Counted from the first letter of the stretch, positions 18,179 through 27,502 are shown. The stretch: DNA of 64,000 nucleotides from Cryobacterium ruanii (GCF_004404055.1 NZ_SOHK01000001.1:45347-109346); one strand, 5' to 3'. Translations and numbers: made by a program. The notes: generated from the letters alone by a model not told the origin.

Positions 18179-18960
18179 TGGGCGACACGACCAGCAGCGA
18201 GATCGAGTCTCTCGCTCGAGCGCTCAAAGCACCGCGCATTCGCGACGCCGCCACCCGACTGGCCGAGCAAGCCCGGCAGGCCGCCTGGACTCACGAGGAA
18301 TACCTCGCCGCGGTCCTCTCCCGGGAAGTATCCGCGCGAGAAGCGTCCGGGGCGGAGATCCGGATCCGAGCTGCCGGGTTCCCGGCCCGGAAATCTTTGG
18401 AAGACTTCAATTTTGACCATCAGCCCGCGTTGCGCCGCGACACCATCGCCCACCTGGCGACCGGATCCTTCCTCGCCGAAGCGCAAAACGTCGTGTTGCT
18501 CGGTCCTCCCGGCACCGGAAAAACGCATCTTGCGATCGGCCTCGGGCTCAAAGCCGCCCACGCCGGCCACCGAGTGCTGTTCGCGACCGCCGTCGAATGG
18601 GTGGCCCGGCTGCAAACCGCACACCAACTCGGCCGACTCCCGCAAGAGCTCGTGAAACTGCGTCGTTACGGGCTGATCATCGTGGACGAAGTCGGCTACA
18701 TCCCCTTCGAACAAGACGCCGCGAACCTGTTCTTCCAACTCGTCTCGTCCCGTTACGAACACGCCTCACTGATTTTGACGTCGAATTTGGCCTTCGCCCG
18801 CTGGGGCGACGTGTTCGGCGATCAGATCGTTGCTGCAGCCATGATCGACCGCATCGTCCACCACGCAGACGTCATCACCCTCAAAGGCGCCAGCTACCGG
18901 CTGCACAACACCGGGATCGAATCTTTACCTTCAGTCCGCGCCGAGAACGCGGCACAATAG
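18178..18960 (+). CDS. istB: IstB helper ATPase
   Basis: AAA+ ATPase that assists IstA, 260 residues. The Walker A motif is GPPGTGKTH near residue 110 and Walker B is LIIVDEVGY near 162. The sensor-type LILTSNLAFARW follows. The ATG overlaps the istA stop as TAATG. The frame is intact, so it could still serve an active related copy elsewhere. Confidence 0.93.
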   Translation: MGDTTSSEIESLARALKAPRIRDAATRLAEQARQAAWTHEEYLAAVLSREVSAREASGAEIRIRAAGFPARKSLEDFNFDHQPALRRDTIAHLATGSFLAEAQNVVLLGPPGTGKTHLAIGLGLKAAHAGHRVLFATAVEWVARLQTAHQLGRLPQELVKLRRYGLIIVDEVGYIPFEQDAANLFFQLVSSRYEHASLILTSNLAFARWGDVFGDQIVAAAMIDRIVHHADVITLKGASYRLHNTGIESLPSVRAENAAQ

Positions 18961-18972
18961 AACACACAACAA

Positions 18973-19024
18973 GTGGCTCAGTTTTCACCGTCGATAGTGG
19001 CTCAATTTTCAACCGTCGTCGACA
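18973..19024. repeat. IS21 right terminal inverted repeat
   Basis: This is the partner of the left repeat and lies 12 bases after the istB stop. It carries the same two-unit arrangement in inverted orientation and ends in GACA. Confidence 0.85.
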
Positions 19025-19628
19025 CTCAGGGAAGCACCGGCCGCCTGCCGGGTCGGGGATACCTGGTCGTAATTAGATCGACTGGCCTGATCCCTGCGCG
19101 ATGCAGAGACAATGCGCTCGCAGACGCTATTGACTATCTCACCGCTCATCCCCGGCAGTACGACCCGGATCGGTGCTGCCAACTCCGAGGAGATTTCTCA
19201 ACGGCCTTGATCGACGGGGCGTATACATCCCGAAAGCCGCAACCGGCCATCCCAACGAGATGGGCTCGAAGAAGAACTTCTCGGGGTCGGCTCGCGAACG
19301 CCGCCTTGTACCGGCGAGGCAGGCGAACCGGCCCGCGTCCAGTAAGGCGCTCCTGCCGAGGCGCGGGGCGGAGCGGGGAGTGCGCCGGCGGTCCACTTCT
19401 GGTTGGGCTTGTCGCCTGTGTTTCGGCGCGGTCGGCACGGGGCGCTGGTCGCGTTCACTCATGTGGGACTGGTCCAGGTCGGCGCGCCGGTGGGTGATTT
19501 GCTGCTCGAATGCGTCCCGTATGTCGGTGATGCGCTGCTCGGCCGAGAACCTCGCGGCGCTGCTCCAGTGCCCTGATCCGCTCCCCTCCATCTGCCCGCG
19601 CGTGCAGGTACAGCGGGTCTGACGATGG
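19025..19628. other. intergenic region, possibly decayed coding DNA
   Basis: About 600 bases lie between the IS21 element and the ROK regulator. Frames are open on both strands (for example 19173-19622 plus and 19139-19705 minus) but show no domain, and none has a good start. A minus-strand stretch with ITDIRDAFEQQITHRRADLDQ, read in part, looks helical but is unassigned. It may be remnants of a mobile element. Confidence 0.35.
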
Positions 19629-20816
19629 TTACGGGGCGTTGCGCCTGGCCATTGCTTCAATCCCCGTACGGGACAGGGCGCTTTCGATAGCCATGACGGC
19701 CGCACCGATCACTCCTGCACTCTCATCTGGTCTGGAGGGAGCGATCGTCAGACGCGAAGTTGCGAGTGGCATGGAACGCGCGTAGACGACTTCCCTGACC
19801 CCAGCAATCAGGTGGTCGCCAGCGCGGGCTAGGGAACCGCCAATGAGAATGGCGGAAGGGTTGATGAGGCTGACGCAGGTGGTTAAAACTTCGCCGATGT
19901 CGCGACCGGCCTGACGCAAGGCCTGAGTGGCCAGAACGTTTCCGGATCGAGCGGCTTTGACGACATCGCGTACGGAATAAGTTGGCAGACCCGCTTTCCG
20001 AAGATTGGCAGCAATGGCGGGCCCTCCCGCAACGGCCTCCAGGCAGCCTCGATTGCCGCACGTGCAAATTATTTCCTGTCGCCCCGAAACCTGGACGTGA
20101 CCGAGATCGCCCGCGATGCCCTGCGCTCCACGAATCAAACGCCCGTCACTGACTATCCCTGCACCAATCCCCGTGGAGACTTTGATCAGGATCATGTTCT
20201 CTGTCCCGGATGCCATGGTGGCCCGCTCCCCGAGCGCCAACAAGTTGACGTCGTTGTCGACGAGCACGCGCACATCGAAGACTGCCCGAATAAAATGCGG
20301 CACGTCGAAATCGTCCCAGCCGGGCATGATCGGGGGATTTTTGGGCCTCCCTGTCTCGTGCTCTACAGGGCCGGGAAGCCCGATGCCTATGGCCACGACA
20401 TCCGACGGTGGTCTGCCGACCTCGTCAAGTAAGCGGTTCGCGACATCGATAAACCATCCGAGCACCCGTTCAGGCCCGAGCGCGACCTCCACGTCCTCCG
20501 TATGCTCGGCGATTACGACTGCGCTCAAGTCAACGAGAGTAACTGTTGCGTGGGACGCGCCGAACTCAGCGGCGAGCACCACTCGAGCGGCAGGATTAAG
20601 GGCCATAAGCGCAGAGGGACGCCCGCCTGTAGAGACTGCGTCCCTGATGGGAGCGACCAACTCCAATTCGATGAGTTCATCTAGTCGAAGGGCGATCGTC
20701 GACCGAGACAAGCCTGTTGCCGACGCCAACTGTGCACGGGTTTGCGGGGCACCGTCCCGGAGCAGCTGAAAGAGATCGCTGGCGCCGAAGCCTTTGGTTA
20801 GAAGCTGTGCGGACAT
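19629..20816 (-). CDS. ROK-family transcriptional regulator
   Basis: Sugar-responsive regulator of the NagC/XylR (ROK) type, 395 residues. A winged helix-turn-helix occupies roughly residues 10-65, with TRAQLASATGLSRSTIALRL. The sugar-kinase-like domain follows, with GIGIGLPGPVE and the zinc motif CTCGNRGCLEA. The ATG at 20816 is chosen because AGGAGAG lies just upstream, while the longer frame to 20900 has no such site. It is divergent from the sugar-uptake operon and is its likely repressor, responding to the sugar or a phosphorylated derivative. Confidence 0.9.
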   Translation of the reverse strand: MSAQLLTKGFGASDLFQLLRDGAPQTRAQLASATGLSRSTIALRLDELIELELVAPIRDAVSTGGRPSALMALNPAARVVLAAEFGASHATVTLVDLSAVVIAEHTEDVEVALGPERVLGWFIDVANRLLDEVGRPPSDVVAIGIGLPGPVEHETGRPKNPPIMPGWDDFDVPHFIRAVFDVRVLVDNDVNLLALGERATMASGTENMILIKVSTGIGAGIVSDGRLIRGAQGIAGDLGHVQVSGRQEIICTCGNRGCLEAVAGGPAIAANLRKAGLPTYSVRDVVKAARSGNVLATQALRQAGRDIGEVLTTCVSLINPSAILIGGSLARAGDHLIAGVREVVYARSMPLATSRLTIAPSRPDESAGVIGAAVMAIESALSRTGIEAMARRNAP

Positions 20817-20946
20817 TGCTCTCCTCAAATAAGTTCCCAAATGTGGAGCCGACATTCGATTCCTTTTTACACCTTTGGTGAAGTTTCGACTTGATTCCAC
20901 CTCCGTGGCGTAGAAAAACTGCGCAAGTTATTTTTTTTTCTTGCTT

Positions 20947-20995
20947 TTGGCACGAGAAAAGTCTACCGTGATAGCACTAATGACGATATTCGTCA
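20947..20995 (+). promoter_or_regulatory. putative promoter and operator of the sugar operon
   Basis: A TTGGCA at 20947-20952 lies 17 bases before GATAGC at 20970-20975, a possible but weak sigma-70-type pair. The perfect inverted repeat TGACGA-TAT-TCGTCA at 20981-20995 falls where transcription would begin, a good place for a repressor such as the divergent ROK protein. The assignment rests on position and symmetry only. Confidence 0.4.
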
Positions 20996-21093
20996 GAAGC
21001 GACGTGTTCAGTGGAACAAGGCTCGGACTTGCCCCTGGAGTTACACAAATCATTTTTCTCGATCAAGGCCGATCATGTGGAGAGAGCATTTCA

Positions 21094-22248
21094 ATGAAGA
21101 AATCAGCAGCAAGCGTTTTGGGCATCGCGGCGATATCAGCCCTTCTTTTAACCGGGTGCAGCACCGGAGGATCGAATAGCGCCGAGCCGGCGGCAAACCC
21201 CCTGGCCGGCGTCACGGCCAAGGAACTCGTGCCAACGGGCATCGTGGGTCTCGGACCAAACGGCATCAAATCCGGCAGCCTGAGCGACGTCGTGCTTACC
21301 GACGCCGAGGTAGCTCAGGCGAAGACAAAGAAGTTCCGCGTCGGGATTGTCATGCAGACGATGAACATTGAATGGTCGACGGAACAGGTCCGCGCGATCA
21401 CGGACCGCCTGAAAGAGTTGAACGCCGAAGTAATCAGCGTTGTTGACCCCAACTTCGATGTCACCAAGCAGATCTCGGGCATCGAGAACATGATCCAACT
21501 CAAGCCCGACGCAATCATCAGCATCCCCGTTGACGACACCGCCACTGCTGAGGCCTACCGGAAAATAGGCCAGGCAGGCATCAAACTCATCATGATGGAC
21601 AACGTGCCAAAAGGCCTCGAGTACCCCGGCGACTATCAGGGCATGGTCTCTTCGGACAATCAGGGCAACGGAGCCGTTTGTGCGGAGGCCCTTGCGAAGT
21701 TCATCCCCCAGGGCGGAACCGTTGGAGTTCTTGATTTCGGCGTGGATTTCTTCGTCACCAAGGAACGCATGAAGGGCTTCGTTGACTGGATGACGGCCAA
21801 TCGGCCCGACATTAAAATCAAGACCCAAGAGTTCCTAGACCCGTCGAAGTCGGGGCAGGACGCCGGCGACTTCCTCACAGCAAATCCCGACATCAAGGGG
21901 ATGTTCACCGAGTGGGAGGTCCCCGCACTGGCGATTGACCAGGCTGTCCGCGCCCAAGGCAAGACCATGCCGATCGTAGCCGTAAACATCGCGTCCGATG
22001 TTGCCAACGAACTGGCCACGGGAGGCAACATAAAGGCGCTCGGTGCTCAGGTACCTTACGACCAGGGACTCGCGGAAGCCGACATGGCGGTCAAGGTACT
22101 ACTCGGAGGCACAGTCCCAAATTGGCTTGCTTTCCCGGCGGTCCCGGTTCTTCAGTCAAACGTGCTCGACGCGTGGAAGACCGTTTATCACCAGGACCCA
22201 AGTTCACAGCTAGTCGACGCCTGCAAGGCCACCAAAGCCTGCGGCTAA
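21094..22248 (+). CDS. sugar-binding lipoprotein 1 (RbsB-like)
   Basis: Periplasmic-binding-protein-like lipoprotein for a carbohydrate uptake-2 ABC transporter, 384 residues. The ATG at 21094 follows GGAGAGAG. A signal peptide ends at the lipobox LLLTGC near residue 23. The RbsB/peripla_BP_4 fold shows RVGIVMQTMNIEWSTEQ, the repeated ligand-loop pattern DAIISIPVDDTATAEAYRK, and DNQGNG. The C-terminus is VDACKATKACG. It is first in the operon, with a long leader. A second, related binding protein lies 1.5 kb downstream and shares the DNQGNG and DACKA..CG elements. The ligand is not known. Confidence 0.9.
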   Translation: MKKSAASVLGIAAISALLLTGCSTGGSNSAEPAANPLAGVTAKELVPTGIVGLGPNGIKSGSLSDVVLTDAEVAQAKTKKFRVGIVMQTMNIEWSTEQVRAITDRLKELNAEVISVVDPNFDVTKQISGIENMIQLKPDAIISIPVDDTATAEAYRKIGQAGIKLIMMDNVPKGLEYPGDYQGMVSSDNQGNGAVCAEALAKFIPQGGTVGVLDFGVDFFVTKERMKGFVDWMTANRPDIKIKTQEFLDPSKSGQDAGDFLTANPDIKGMFTEWEVPALAIDQAVRAQGKTMPIVAVNIASDVANELATGGNIKALGAQVPYDQGLAEADMAVKVLLGGTVPNWLAFPAVPVLQSNVLDAWKTVYHQDPSSQLVDACKATKACG

Positions 22249-22339
22249 TCCGTAGGCAGCCCATCACATGGGTCGGTTTCAACGTAATTCGTAATTCGAC
22301 GTGAACTAAGAGAACTAAACGAAAAAAGGAGAATGCACG

Positions 22340-23224
22340 ATGGATATCATCCAGGACCACAACGGTGTCCCCGCTAAGCACGGACGAGCTCTCGTCAACG
22401 GCGTCCGACTGCACTACGTCGTCGCAGGGCAAGGCGAGCCCCTGTTCCTACTGCACGGTGTACCAAAGACCTCCTACCACTGGCGTCGCGTAATTCCTCT
22501 TCTGACGCCGTACTACACCGTCATCGCGCCGGACCTGCGCGGGCTTGGCGACTCGGAACATCCCAAGGATGGTTTCGACATGAAGAACATGGCGGAGGAC
22601 ATTGCCCAGTTGGCAACCCACCTTGGATACGACACGTTCAACCTTGTCGGCGAGGACTGGGGGGCATCAACTGCCTACCAGGTTGCCGCTCAGTACCCTG
22701 AGCGAGTCAAGAAGCTGGTCTACCAGGAAATGATTCTGCCCGGGTTCGGCCTCGAGGACTACTCGTTCCTGACCCGCGAGAACGTCAGCACCTACGTCTG
22801 GCTGTGGCACATCAACTTCTACAGCGTGCCGGACTTCCCCGAGTTTCTCATTACGGGCAGGGAGCGGGAGTACTTCAACTACTTCATCAAGCACGAGACT
22901 CACAACCCACAGGCAATCACGCCTGATGCGCTCGACGAATATGTACGGTGCTACTCCTCGCCGGGTGGTCTTCGCAGCATGCTCGAGATTTATCGCGCGA
23001 CCCTCGATGACGCGGATCAGAACCATGAATCCGCGAAAACCAAATTGAAGATGCCTGTCCTCGCCGTCGGAAGCGAGTACTTTATCGGCGAGGACAACGA
23101 ACGCCAGATGCGTGAGGTCGCCGAAGACGTGCGGGCCGTCATTCTCCCGTGGGGGCACCAGCTCGCAGAAGAGGACCCAGAGGCACTGGCTGCTGCCTAC
23201 CTCGACTTCTTCGGTCGAGACTAA
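22340..23224 (+). CDS. alpha/beta hydrolase, epoxide hydrolase/haloalkane dehalogenase-like
   Basis: Cytoplasmic alpha/beta-hydrolase, 294 residues, preceded by a good AAAGGAG. The nucleophile is an aspartate in GEDWGAS near residue 105, as in epoxide hydrolases and haloalkane dehalogenases rather than serine esterases. The oxyanion segment is HGVPKTSYHW near residue 40, DLRGLGDSEHP follows, and the catalytic histidine is in PWGHQLAEE near 272. A helical cap lies between. It sits between two sugar-binding protein genes, which is unusual for this family. It may process an intermediate of the imported compound. Hydrolysis of an epoxide, halide or ester cannot be told apart here. Confidence 0.85.
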   Translation: MDIIQDHNGVPAKHGRALVNGVRLHYVVAGQGEPLFLLHGVPKTSYHWRRVIPLLTPYYTVIAPDLRGLGDSEHPKDGFDMKNMAEDIAQLATHLGYDTFNLVGEDWGASTAYQVAAQYPERVKKLVYQEMILPGFGLEDYSFLTRENVSTYVWLWHINFYSVPDFPEFLITGREREYFNYFIKHETHNPQAITPDALDEYVRCYSSPGGLRSMLEIYRATLDDADQNHESAKTKLKMPVLAVGSEYFIGEDNERQMREVAEDVRAVILPWGHQLAEEDPEALAAAYLDFFGRD

Positions 23225-23235
23225 CGCAGCAAAAA

Positions 23236-23270
23236 GGGGCCATGCCGCTGCGCGAGTGCGGCATGGCCCC
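23236..23270 (+). terminator. strong hairpin after the hydrolase gene
   Basis: A perfect 13-base-pair stem (GGGGCCATGCCGC with its complement) and a nine-base loop lie 12 bases after the stop codon. There is no uridine run, so it may act as an mRNA 3'-end stabiliser or partial terminator. This would set different levels for upstream and downstream genes. Confidence 0.6.
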
Positions 23271-23340
23271 GGAAGTGCGAAACATAGAACCCTGCCCCAA
23301 AGCGGAGTTGATGCAAGTAATGAGGTAGAAGCAGATTTCC

Positions 23341-23723
23341 ATGAAATTCGGCTTTTCGATGATCACCTGAGGCGGTGTCACCCGCATCTCGGCTCTCCTT
23401 TAGAAGGCCCGGGGGCTCTTATCGAACCTAGGGAGATCTCGACGATCGTCTTCTGCCTGGGCACCGCTCAACTGGCGGCAGGCGGCGGGATACAGCTGCG
23501 CTGATTGAACAGTTCTCTGACCGCGTTGCACGTAATCACCTTATGGACTGGGGCCCAGGTGCCGGCAGGTGCCTGCCCTCGGGGAAGGTGTTCTCGACGT
23601 CACCGCCCTTGTTCGCGCTCCAAGCACGTCCGGCCACAGCTGGTTGATGGTGGAACTCGCCCATTACGACGGGCACCCCGAACAGCCGCAGAGATTAGCA
23701 AGCGATACCTCGCATCCCCCTAA
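23341..23723 (+). pseudogene. decayed sugar-phosphate isomerase/epimerase
   Basis: Fragments in several frames match the xylose isomerase-like TIM-barrel (AP_endonuc_2/IolE-type) family. The start ATG at 23341 gives KFGFSMIT, then TGA. Near 23455-23560 CLGTAQLAAGGG is continued in another frame by ALIEQFSDRVARNHLMDWGP. From 23569 PALGEGVLDVTALVR, LMVELAHYDGHPEQ and, after one more shift, ISKRYL complete the C-terminus, ending in TAA at 23723. About the first two thirds of the gene is missing. Such isomerases normally work with Gfo/Idh/MocA dehydrogenases like those downstream, so this was probably a member of the same pathway. Confidence 0.65.
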
Positions 23724-23771
23724 ACAAACCCACCCCAGATCCCAAGATCATCACAGGAAGCAGCAACCCCC

Positions 23772-24929
23772 ATGATCAAGTCCCATACCAAAGCCGTGCT
23801 CTTCACCTGCGCAGTTTCCGCCCTGGCGATGCTGCTGTCGGGCTGCGCCACGAGCACGACATCCACGCCGCAGTCCGCTGCGGTTGTCATCGATGCCGCC
23901 TCCATAACGCCACAGGGCATCGTGGGCAAAGGAAAGAACGGGGAAGTGCCGGAAAACGTTGACGCGCTTAAGTTGAGCGCAGCTGACGAAGCCAAGGTCA
24001 AGGCAGGCAAGTTCACTGCTGCGATCTCGATGAACACCATGGATATCGACTGGTCGCGCCTCACCCTTCAGGGGATACAAACGACCTTTGATTCCCTGGG
24101 AATCAAGGTGATTGGGGTAACTGATGCGAAGTTCGATGTACAGCAACAGATTTCCGATCTTCAAAACCTGATCACGAAGAAGCCGGATGTCATCATCAGC
24201 ATTCCGACGGACGATGTCGCAACAGCGCAGGCGTACAAACAGGTCGCGGCCGCAGGCATCAAGCTCATTTTTATTCACATGCCTGCCGCCGGATTGACCT
24301 ACCCCGCCGACTACCAATCAGTGGTGGCACCCGACAACCAGGGTAACGGGGAAATCGCAGCGGCCGCCCTGTCCAAGTACATCCCGAAGGACGGTGTAGC
24401 CGGGATTGTCGATTTTGCTGTCGATTTTTACACGACAAACCAACGCACCCTGCGAGTCAAGGAGTGGTTCGCCGATAATCGGCCGGACGTGAAAGTCAAA
24501 GAGGTGGGCTTCACCGACACGAACGCTGTGGGTCCGACTACGGCCAACTTCGTCACGGCAAACCCCGATATCAAGGGCCTCTTCATTATTTGGGATTCTC
24601 CTGCCATGCAGTCGGTAGCTTCGCTGAGGAACGCAGGAGTCACCCTTCCCATCACGACGGTCGACCTCGGTACCGAGGATGGCGTGGATATGGCCAGCAA
24701 CGGCTACATCAAAGCGATCGGCGCTCAGCGTCCCTATGATCAGGGCGAAGCGGAAGCTCTGGCCGCTGCCAACGCCCTCATTGGCAACTCGGCACCCGCG
24801 TGGGTTGCACTGCCATCCGTTGCAGTAACGCCCGGGAATCTCCTCGAAAGCTACAAGAGCATCTTCCGCACGGACGCGCCAAAGGAAATTGTCGACGCCT
24901 GCAAAGCTTCCGGAATCTGCGGCAAGTAG
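23772..24929 (+). CDS. sugar-binding lipoprotein 2 (RbsB-like)
   Basis: Second solute-binding lipoprotein of the same family, 385 residues. The lipobox is LLSGC near residue 25. It shares the layout of the first: DVIISIPTDDVATAQAYKQ, PDNQGNG, NPDIKGLF and a C-terminal DACKASGICG. The proteins are clearly paralogous but well diverged. An AGGAAG lies about 11 bases before the ATG. Being next to the ATPase and permease it is likely the primary partner. The first copy may bind a related ligand through the same channel. Confidence 0.9.
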   Translation: MIKSHTKAVLFTCAVSALAMLLSGCATSTTSTPQSAAVVIDAASITPQGIVGKGKNGEVPENVDALKLSAADEAKVKAGKFTAAISMNTMDIDWSRLTLQGIQTTFDSLGIKVIGVTDAKFDVQQQISDLQNLITKKPDVIISIPTDDVATAQAYKQVAAAGIKLIFIHMPAAGLTYPADYQSVVAPDNQGNGEIAAAALSKYIPKDGVAGIVDFAVDFYTTNQRTLRVKEWFADNRPDVKVKEVGFTDTNAVGPTTANFVTANPDIKGLFIIWDSPAMQSVASLRNAGVTLPITTVDLGTEDGVDMASNGYIKAIGAQRPYDQGEAEALAAANALIGNSAPAWVALPSVAVTPGNLLESYKSIFRTDAPKEIVDACKASGICGK

Positions 24930-24979
24930 CGCCCGATGATCCACCCATGGTCGACCCCCCAAAGGCGAAAGGTTTCCTG

Positions 24980-26539
24980 ATGAGTGCACCCAATGCACAG
25001 TCCGGCTCCGACAGCGAGGAGACGGGCACGCTCCTACAAGCGACCGGCCTGAGCAAGCTCTTCAGCGGCATCTACGCACTCAAGGATGTCGACTTCGACC
25101 TCAAAGCCGGGGAGGTACACGCCCTTCTTGGTCCTAATGGGGCAGGCAAGTCCACCCTCATTAAAATCCTTGACGGTGTGCAGCCCCAAGATGAAGGTTC
25201 TGTCGAAGTTGATGGTCGTCCTCGAACTTCGGGAGACATCGCCACTGTCTTTCAAGAACTCAGTCTGATTCCCGCGTTGACAGTTGCCCAAAATATCTTT
25301 CTCGGCAATGAGATCCATAACGCGCTTGGTCTGGTGCGAACCGGGGAGATGAATCGGATCGTAAAGGTCCTCACGGACCGACTGGGGTTAAACATTCGTC
25401 CTGAAGAGCCCGTCGAGAACCTTTCGGTGGCCTCACGCCAACTAGTCGAGATCGCCAAGGCGATCCATCGAAACGCGCGCGTCCTGGTCCTGGATGAGCC
25501 GACTTCAACACTGACAAAGGCCGACCAGCTGCTCCTATTCAAAAGCATCCGCGACATTCAAAAGGCGGGCGTTGGGATCATTTACGTCACACACCGACTG
25601 ACGGAAGTATTCGAACTCGCTGACAGAGTCACGGTGATCAGGGACGGCCGGAAGGTGCTCACGGCGCAAGTTTCCGACATGGAAATGAAATCGCTTGTGA
25701 GCGTCATTACTGGAACAAAGACGGATGAGGTTGGGCCTTCTGCGCAAGACTTCGACCGATATGTGCCAGCCGACGAAGCTCAACTGACGGACGGCCCCAG
25801 GCTCCAGGTCTCCATGCTTTCTGGCGACCGCTTCTCGAATATCAGCCTGACAGTCGCCCCGGGACAGATCGTCGGCATAGCAGGACTCATCGGTACGGGA
25901 CGAACTGAGCTGCTTGAGACAATTGCCGGGGTCCGGCGCAGCAGCGCGGGCGATATCCGACTTGATGGCAAGTCGGTCTCCTTCAAGAGCACAGCGCAGG
26001 CCGTGAGCGCAGGCGTCGCGTTGGTTCCGGAGGATCGGCACCAATCTGGCGTCATTCTGCAGCACTCAATCCTGCGTAATCTCGCACTCGCGCACTCCAA
26101 GGCGCTCCGTCGCGGGCCGCTCATGGACGACGGGGCGGCTCGCACCCTGGTGCGTGGACTTATCGACACGCTGCAAATTAAAGCGGTATCGATGGGAAGT
26201 CCCGTGCAGTCGCTTTCGGGTGGCAACCAACAGAAAGTCGTCTTCGCAAAATGGATGCAACCAGGCGTTCGCGTGTTGCTGCTCGACGAACCAACGCAAG
26301 GTGTTGACGTCGGTGCGCGACAGGAGATCTACAAGGTAATTCATCGCTTTGCTGAGGAAGGCGCTGCAGTTCTGGTGGTGTCGTCTGACTTTGTCGAGCT
26401 TCAGGAACTGTGTGACGAGATTTACTTCATGACGTCGACGACCATGAGCGAGCCCGAACCCGTCACCGCAGAAACGACAGATCAATACATTTACTCGGCA
26501 TTAAACGAAAGGGTGATTAAGAGCCATGAACGCGATTAG
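24980..26539 (+). CDS. sugar ABC transporter ATPase (RbsA/MglA type)
   Basis: Tandem-domain ABC ATPase of the carbohydrate uptake-2 family, 519 residues from the ATG at 24980, preceded by AAAGG. Domain 1 has Walker A GPNGAGKS near residue 52, a variant signature LSVASRQ and Walker B VLVLDEP. Domain 2 has the degenerate Walker A GLIGTGRT near 303, signature LSGGNQQK and LLLDEPTQGVD. A degenerate second site is normal for RbsA-like proteins. The gene's end overlaps the permease start by 14 bases. Confidence 0.93.
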   Translation: MSAPNAQSGSDSEETGTLLQATGLSKLFSGIYALKDVDFDLKAGEVHALLGPNGAGKSTLIKILDGVQPQDEGSVEVDGRPRTSGDIATVFQELSLIPALTVAQNIFLGNEIHNALGLVRTGEMNRIVKVLTDRLGLNIRPEEPVENLSVASRQLVEIAKAIHRNARVLVLDEPTSTLTKADQLLLFKSIRDIQKAGVGIIYVTHRLTEVFELADRVTVIRDGRKVLTAQVSDMEMKSLVSVITGTKTDEVGPSAQDFDRYVPADEAQLTDGPRLQVSMLSGDRFSNISLTVAPGQIVGIAGLIGTGRTELLETIAGVRRSSAGDIRLDGKSVSFKSTAQAVSAGVALVPEDRHQSGVILQHSILRNLALAHSKALRRGPLMDDGAARTLVRGLIDTLQIKAVSMGSPVQSLSGGNQQKVVFAKWMQPGVRVLLLDEPTQGVDVGARQEIYKVIHRFAEEGAAVLVVSSDFVELQELCDEIYFMTSTTMSEPEPVTAETTDQYIYSALNERVIKSHERD

Positions 26540-27500
26540 CGCTAGCGCCGCCACTAAGCCGCGATTTGGCGGCAGGTCGGGCGGCGACTTCATTAGGGAA
26601 TATTTCGTCTACATCGCATTAGCGGCACTAATCGTCTTCTTCGCGTTTGCGTCGCCGTATTTTATGACAACGCAAAACGTGGCCAATATTGGCCGGCAAA
26701 CTGCGACGGTCTCAATCGTCGCAGTGGGTATGGCCTTTGTGATTATCAACGCCCAGATCGACTTATCCGTCGGAAGCGTCTTCGCGCTTTGCGGTATGGC
26801 ATCGGCACTGGTTATGCAATACGTTGTCAACTTCTGGCTTCTCGGTGCTCTCGCCGCAGTCGCAGTAGGTGTCGTATTTGGGTTCCTCAATGGTTTGGTA
26901 ACGGTGAAACTTGGAGTGCCGAGCTTCCTTGTCACTCTGGGAATGCTGGGGGTAGCTCGTGGCATCGCCCTGCTCATCACCGACACCAAACCAGTGCTGA
27001 TTTCTAACCCCACGTACTTCCAGATTTTCGGAGAAAGTACTTTCCTGGGACTTCCGATCGCCGTCATTTGGACCCTCGTGATCGTGGCCATCGGTGTCGT
27101 TGTTCTCCATAAAAGCATCTTTGGACTTCGTGTTTTCGCAACGGGAGGCAACCCTCAGGCGGCCCGGTTCACGGGAGTCAACACCCAGCGCACCATCATC
27201 TCTTCGTTTGTTATCACCGGCGCTCTTGTGGGTCTCGCGTCGCTGCTCTTCACCGGCATTGCGCACGCGGCGCGACCCGACCTGGGTAGCGGTCTTGAAC
27301 TGGATGTGATCGCCGCAGTGATCCTGGGCGGCGTGAGTCTGTTCGGTGGTCGCGGGACAATAATCGGCGTTCTTGCGGGTTCGCTCATCATCGGAATCAT
27401 GAACAACGGCCTGGTGTTGATGGGGGTCAGCTCCTCAGTTCAGCAGATCATCAAGGGGATCATCATCATCGCCGCCGTTTCGCTGAGCAAAAAACGATAA
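26526..27500 (+). CDS. sugar ABC transporter permease (RbsC type)
   Basis: Inner-membrane permease, 324 residues with eight to ten helices. Family segments visible are INAQIDLSVGSVFAL, GVPSFLVTLGML, and the cytoplasmic loop AVILGGVSLFGGRGT that contacts the ATPase. It probably works as a homodimer with the RbsA-type ATPase and either binding protein. It is translationally coupled to the ATPase gene, and the next gene starts three bases after its stop. Confidence 0.93.
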   Translation: MNAISASAATKPRFGGRSGGDFIREYFVYIALAALIVFFAFASPYFMTTQNVANIGRQTATVSIVAVGMAFVIINAQIDLSVGSVFALCGMASALVMQYVVNFWLLGALAAVAVGVVFGFLNGLVTVKLGVPSFLVTLGMLGVARGIALLITDTKPVLISNPTYFQIFGESTFLGLPIAVIWTLVIVAIGVVVLHKSIFGLRVFATGGNPQAARFTGVNTQRTIISSFVITGALVGLASLLFTGIAHAARPDLGSGLELDVIAAVILGGVSLFGGRGTIIGVLAGSLIIGIMNNGLVLMGVSSSVQQIIKGIIIIAAVSLSKKR

Positions 27501-27502
27501 TC

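Larger units (their letters stand above)
16878..19024 (+). mobile_element. IS21-family insertion sequence (istA-istB)
   Basis: A 2.15 kb element bounded by 52-base imperfect inverted repeats starting TGTC and ending GACA, with istA and istB between them. I see no clear target duplication: flanks read ...AACTTCC and CTCAGGG.... istA carries one frameshift. A related left end occurs at 63883, showing that the family has at least two copies in this window. Confidence 0.9.

Noticed and set aside
4198..23224. HAD type II protein plus haloalkane-dehalogenase-like hydrolase as a halo-organic degradation pathway
   Set aside because: The two genes are 18 kb apart in different transcription units, and both families have many non-dehalogenase members.
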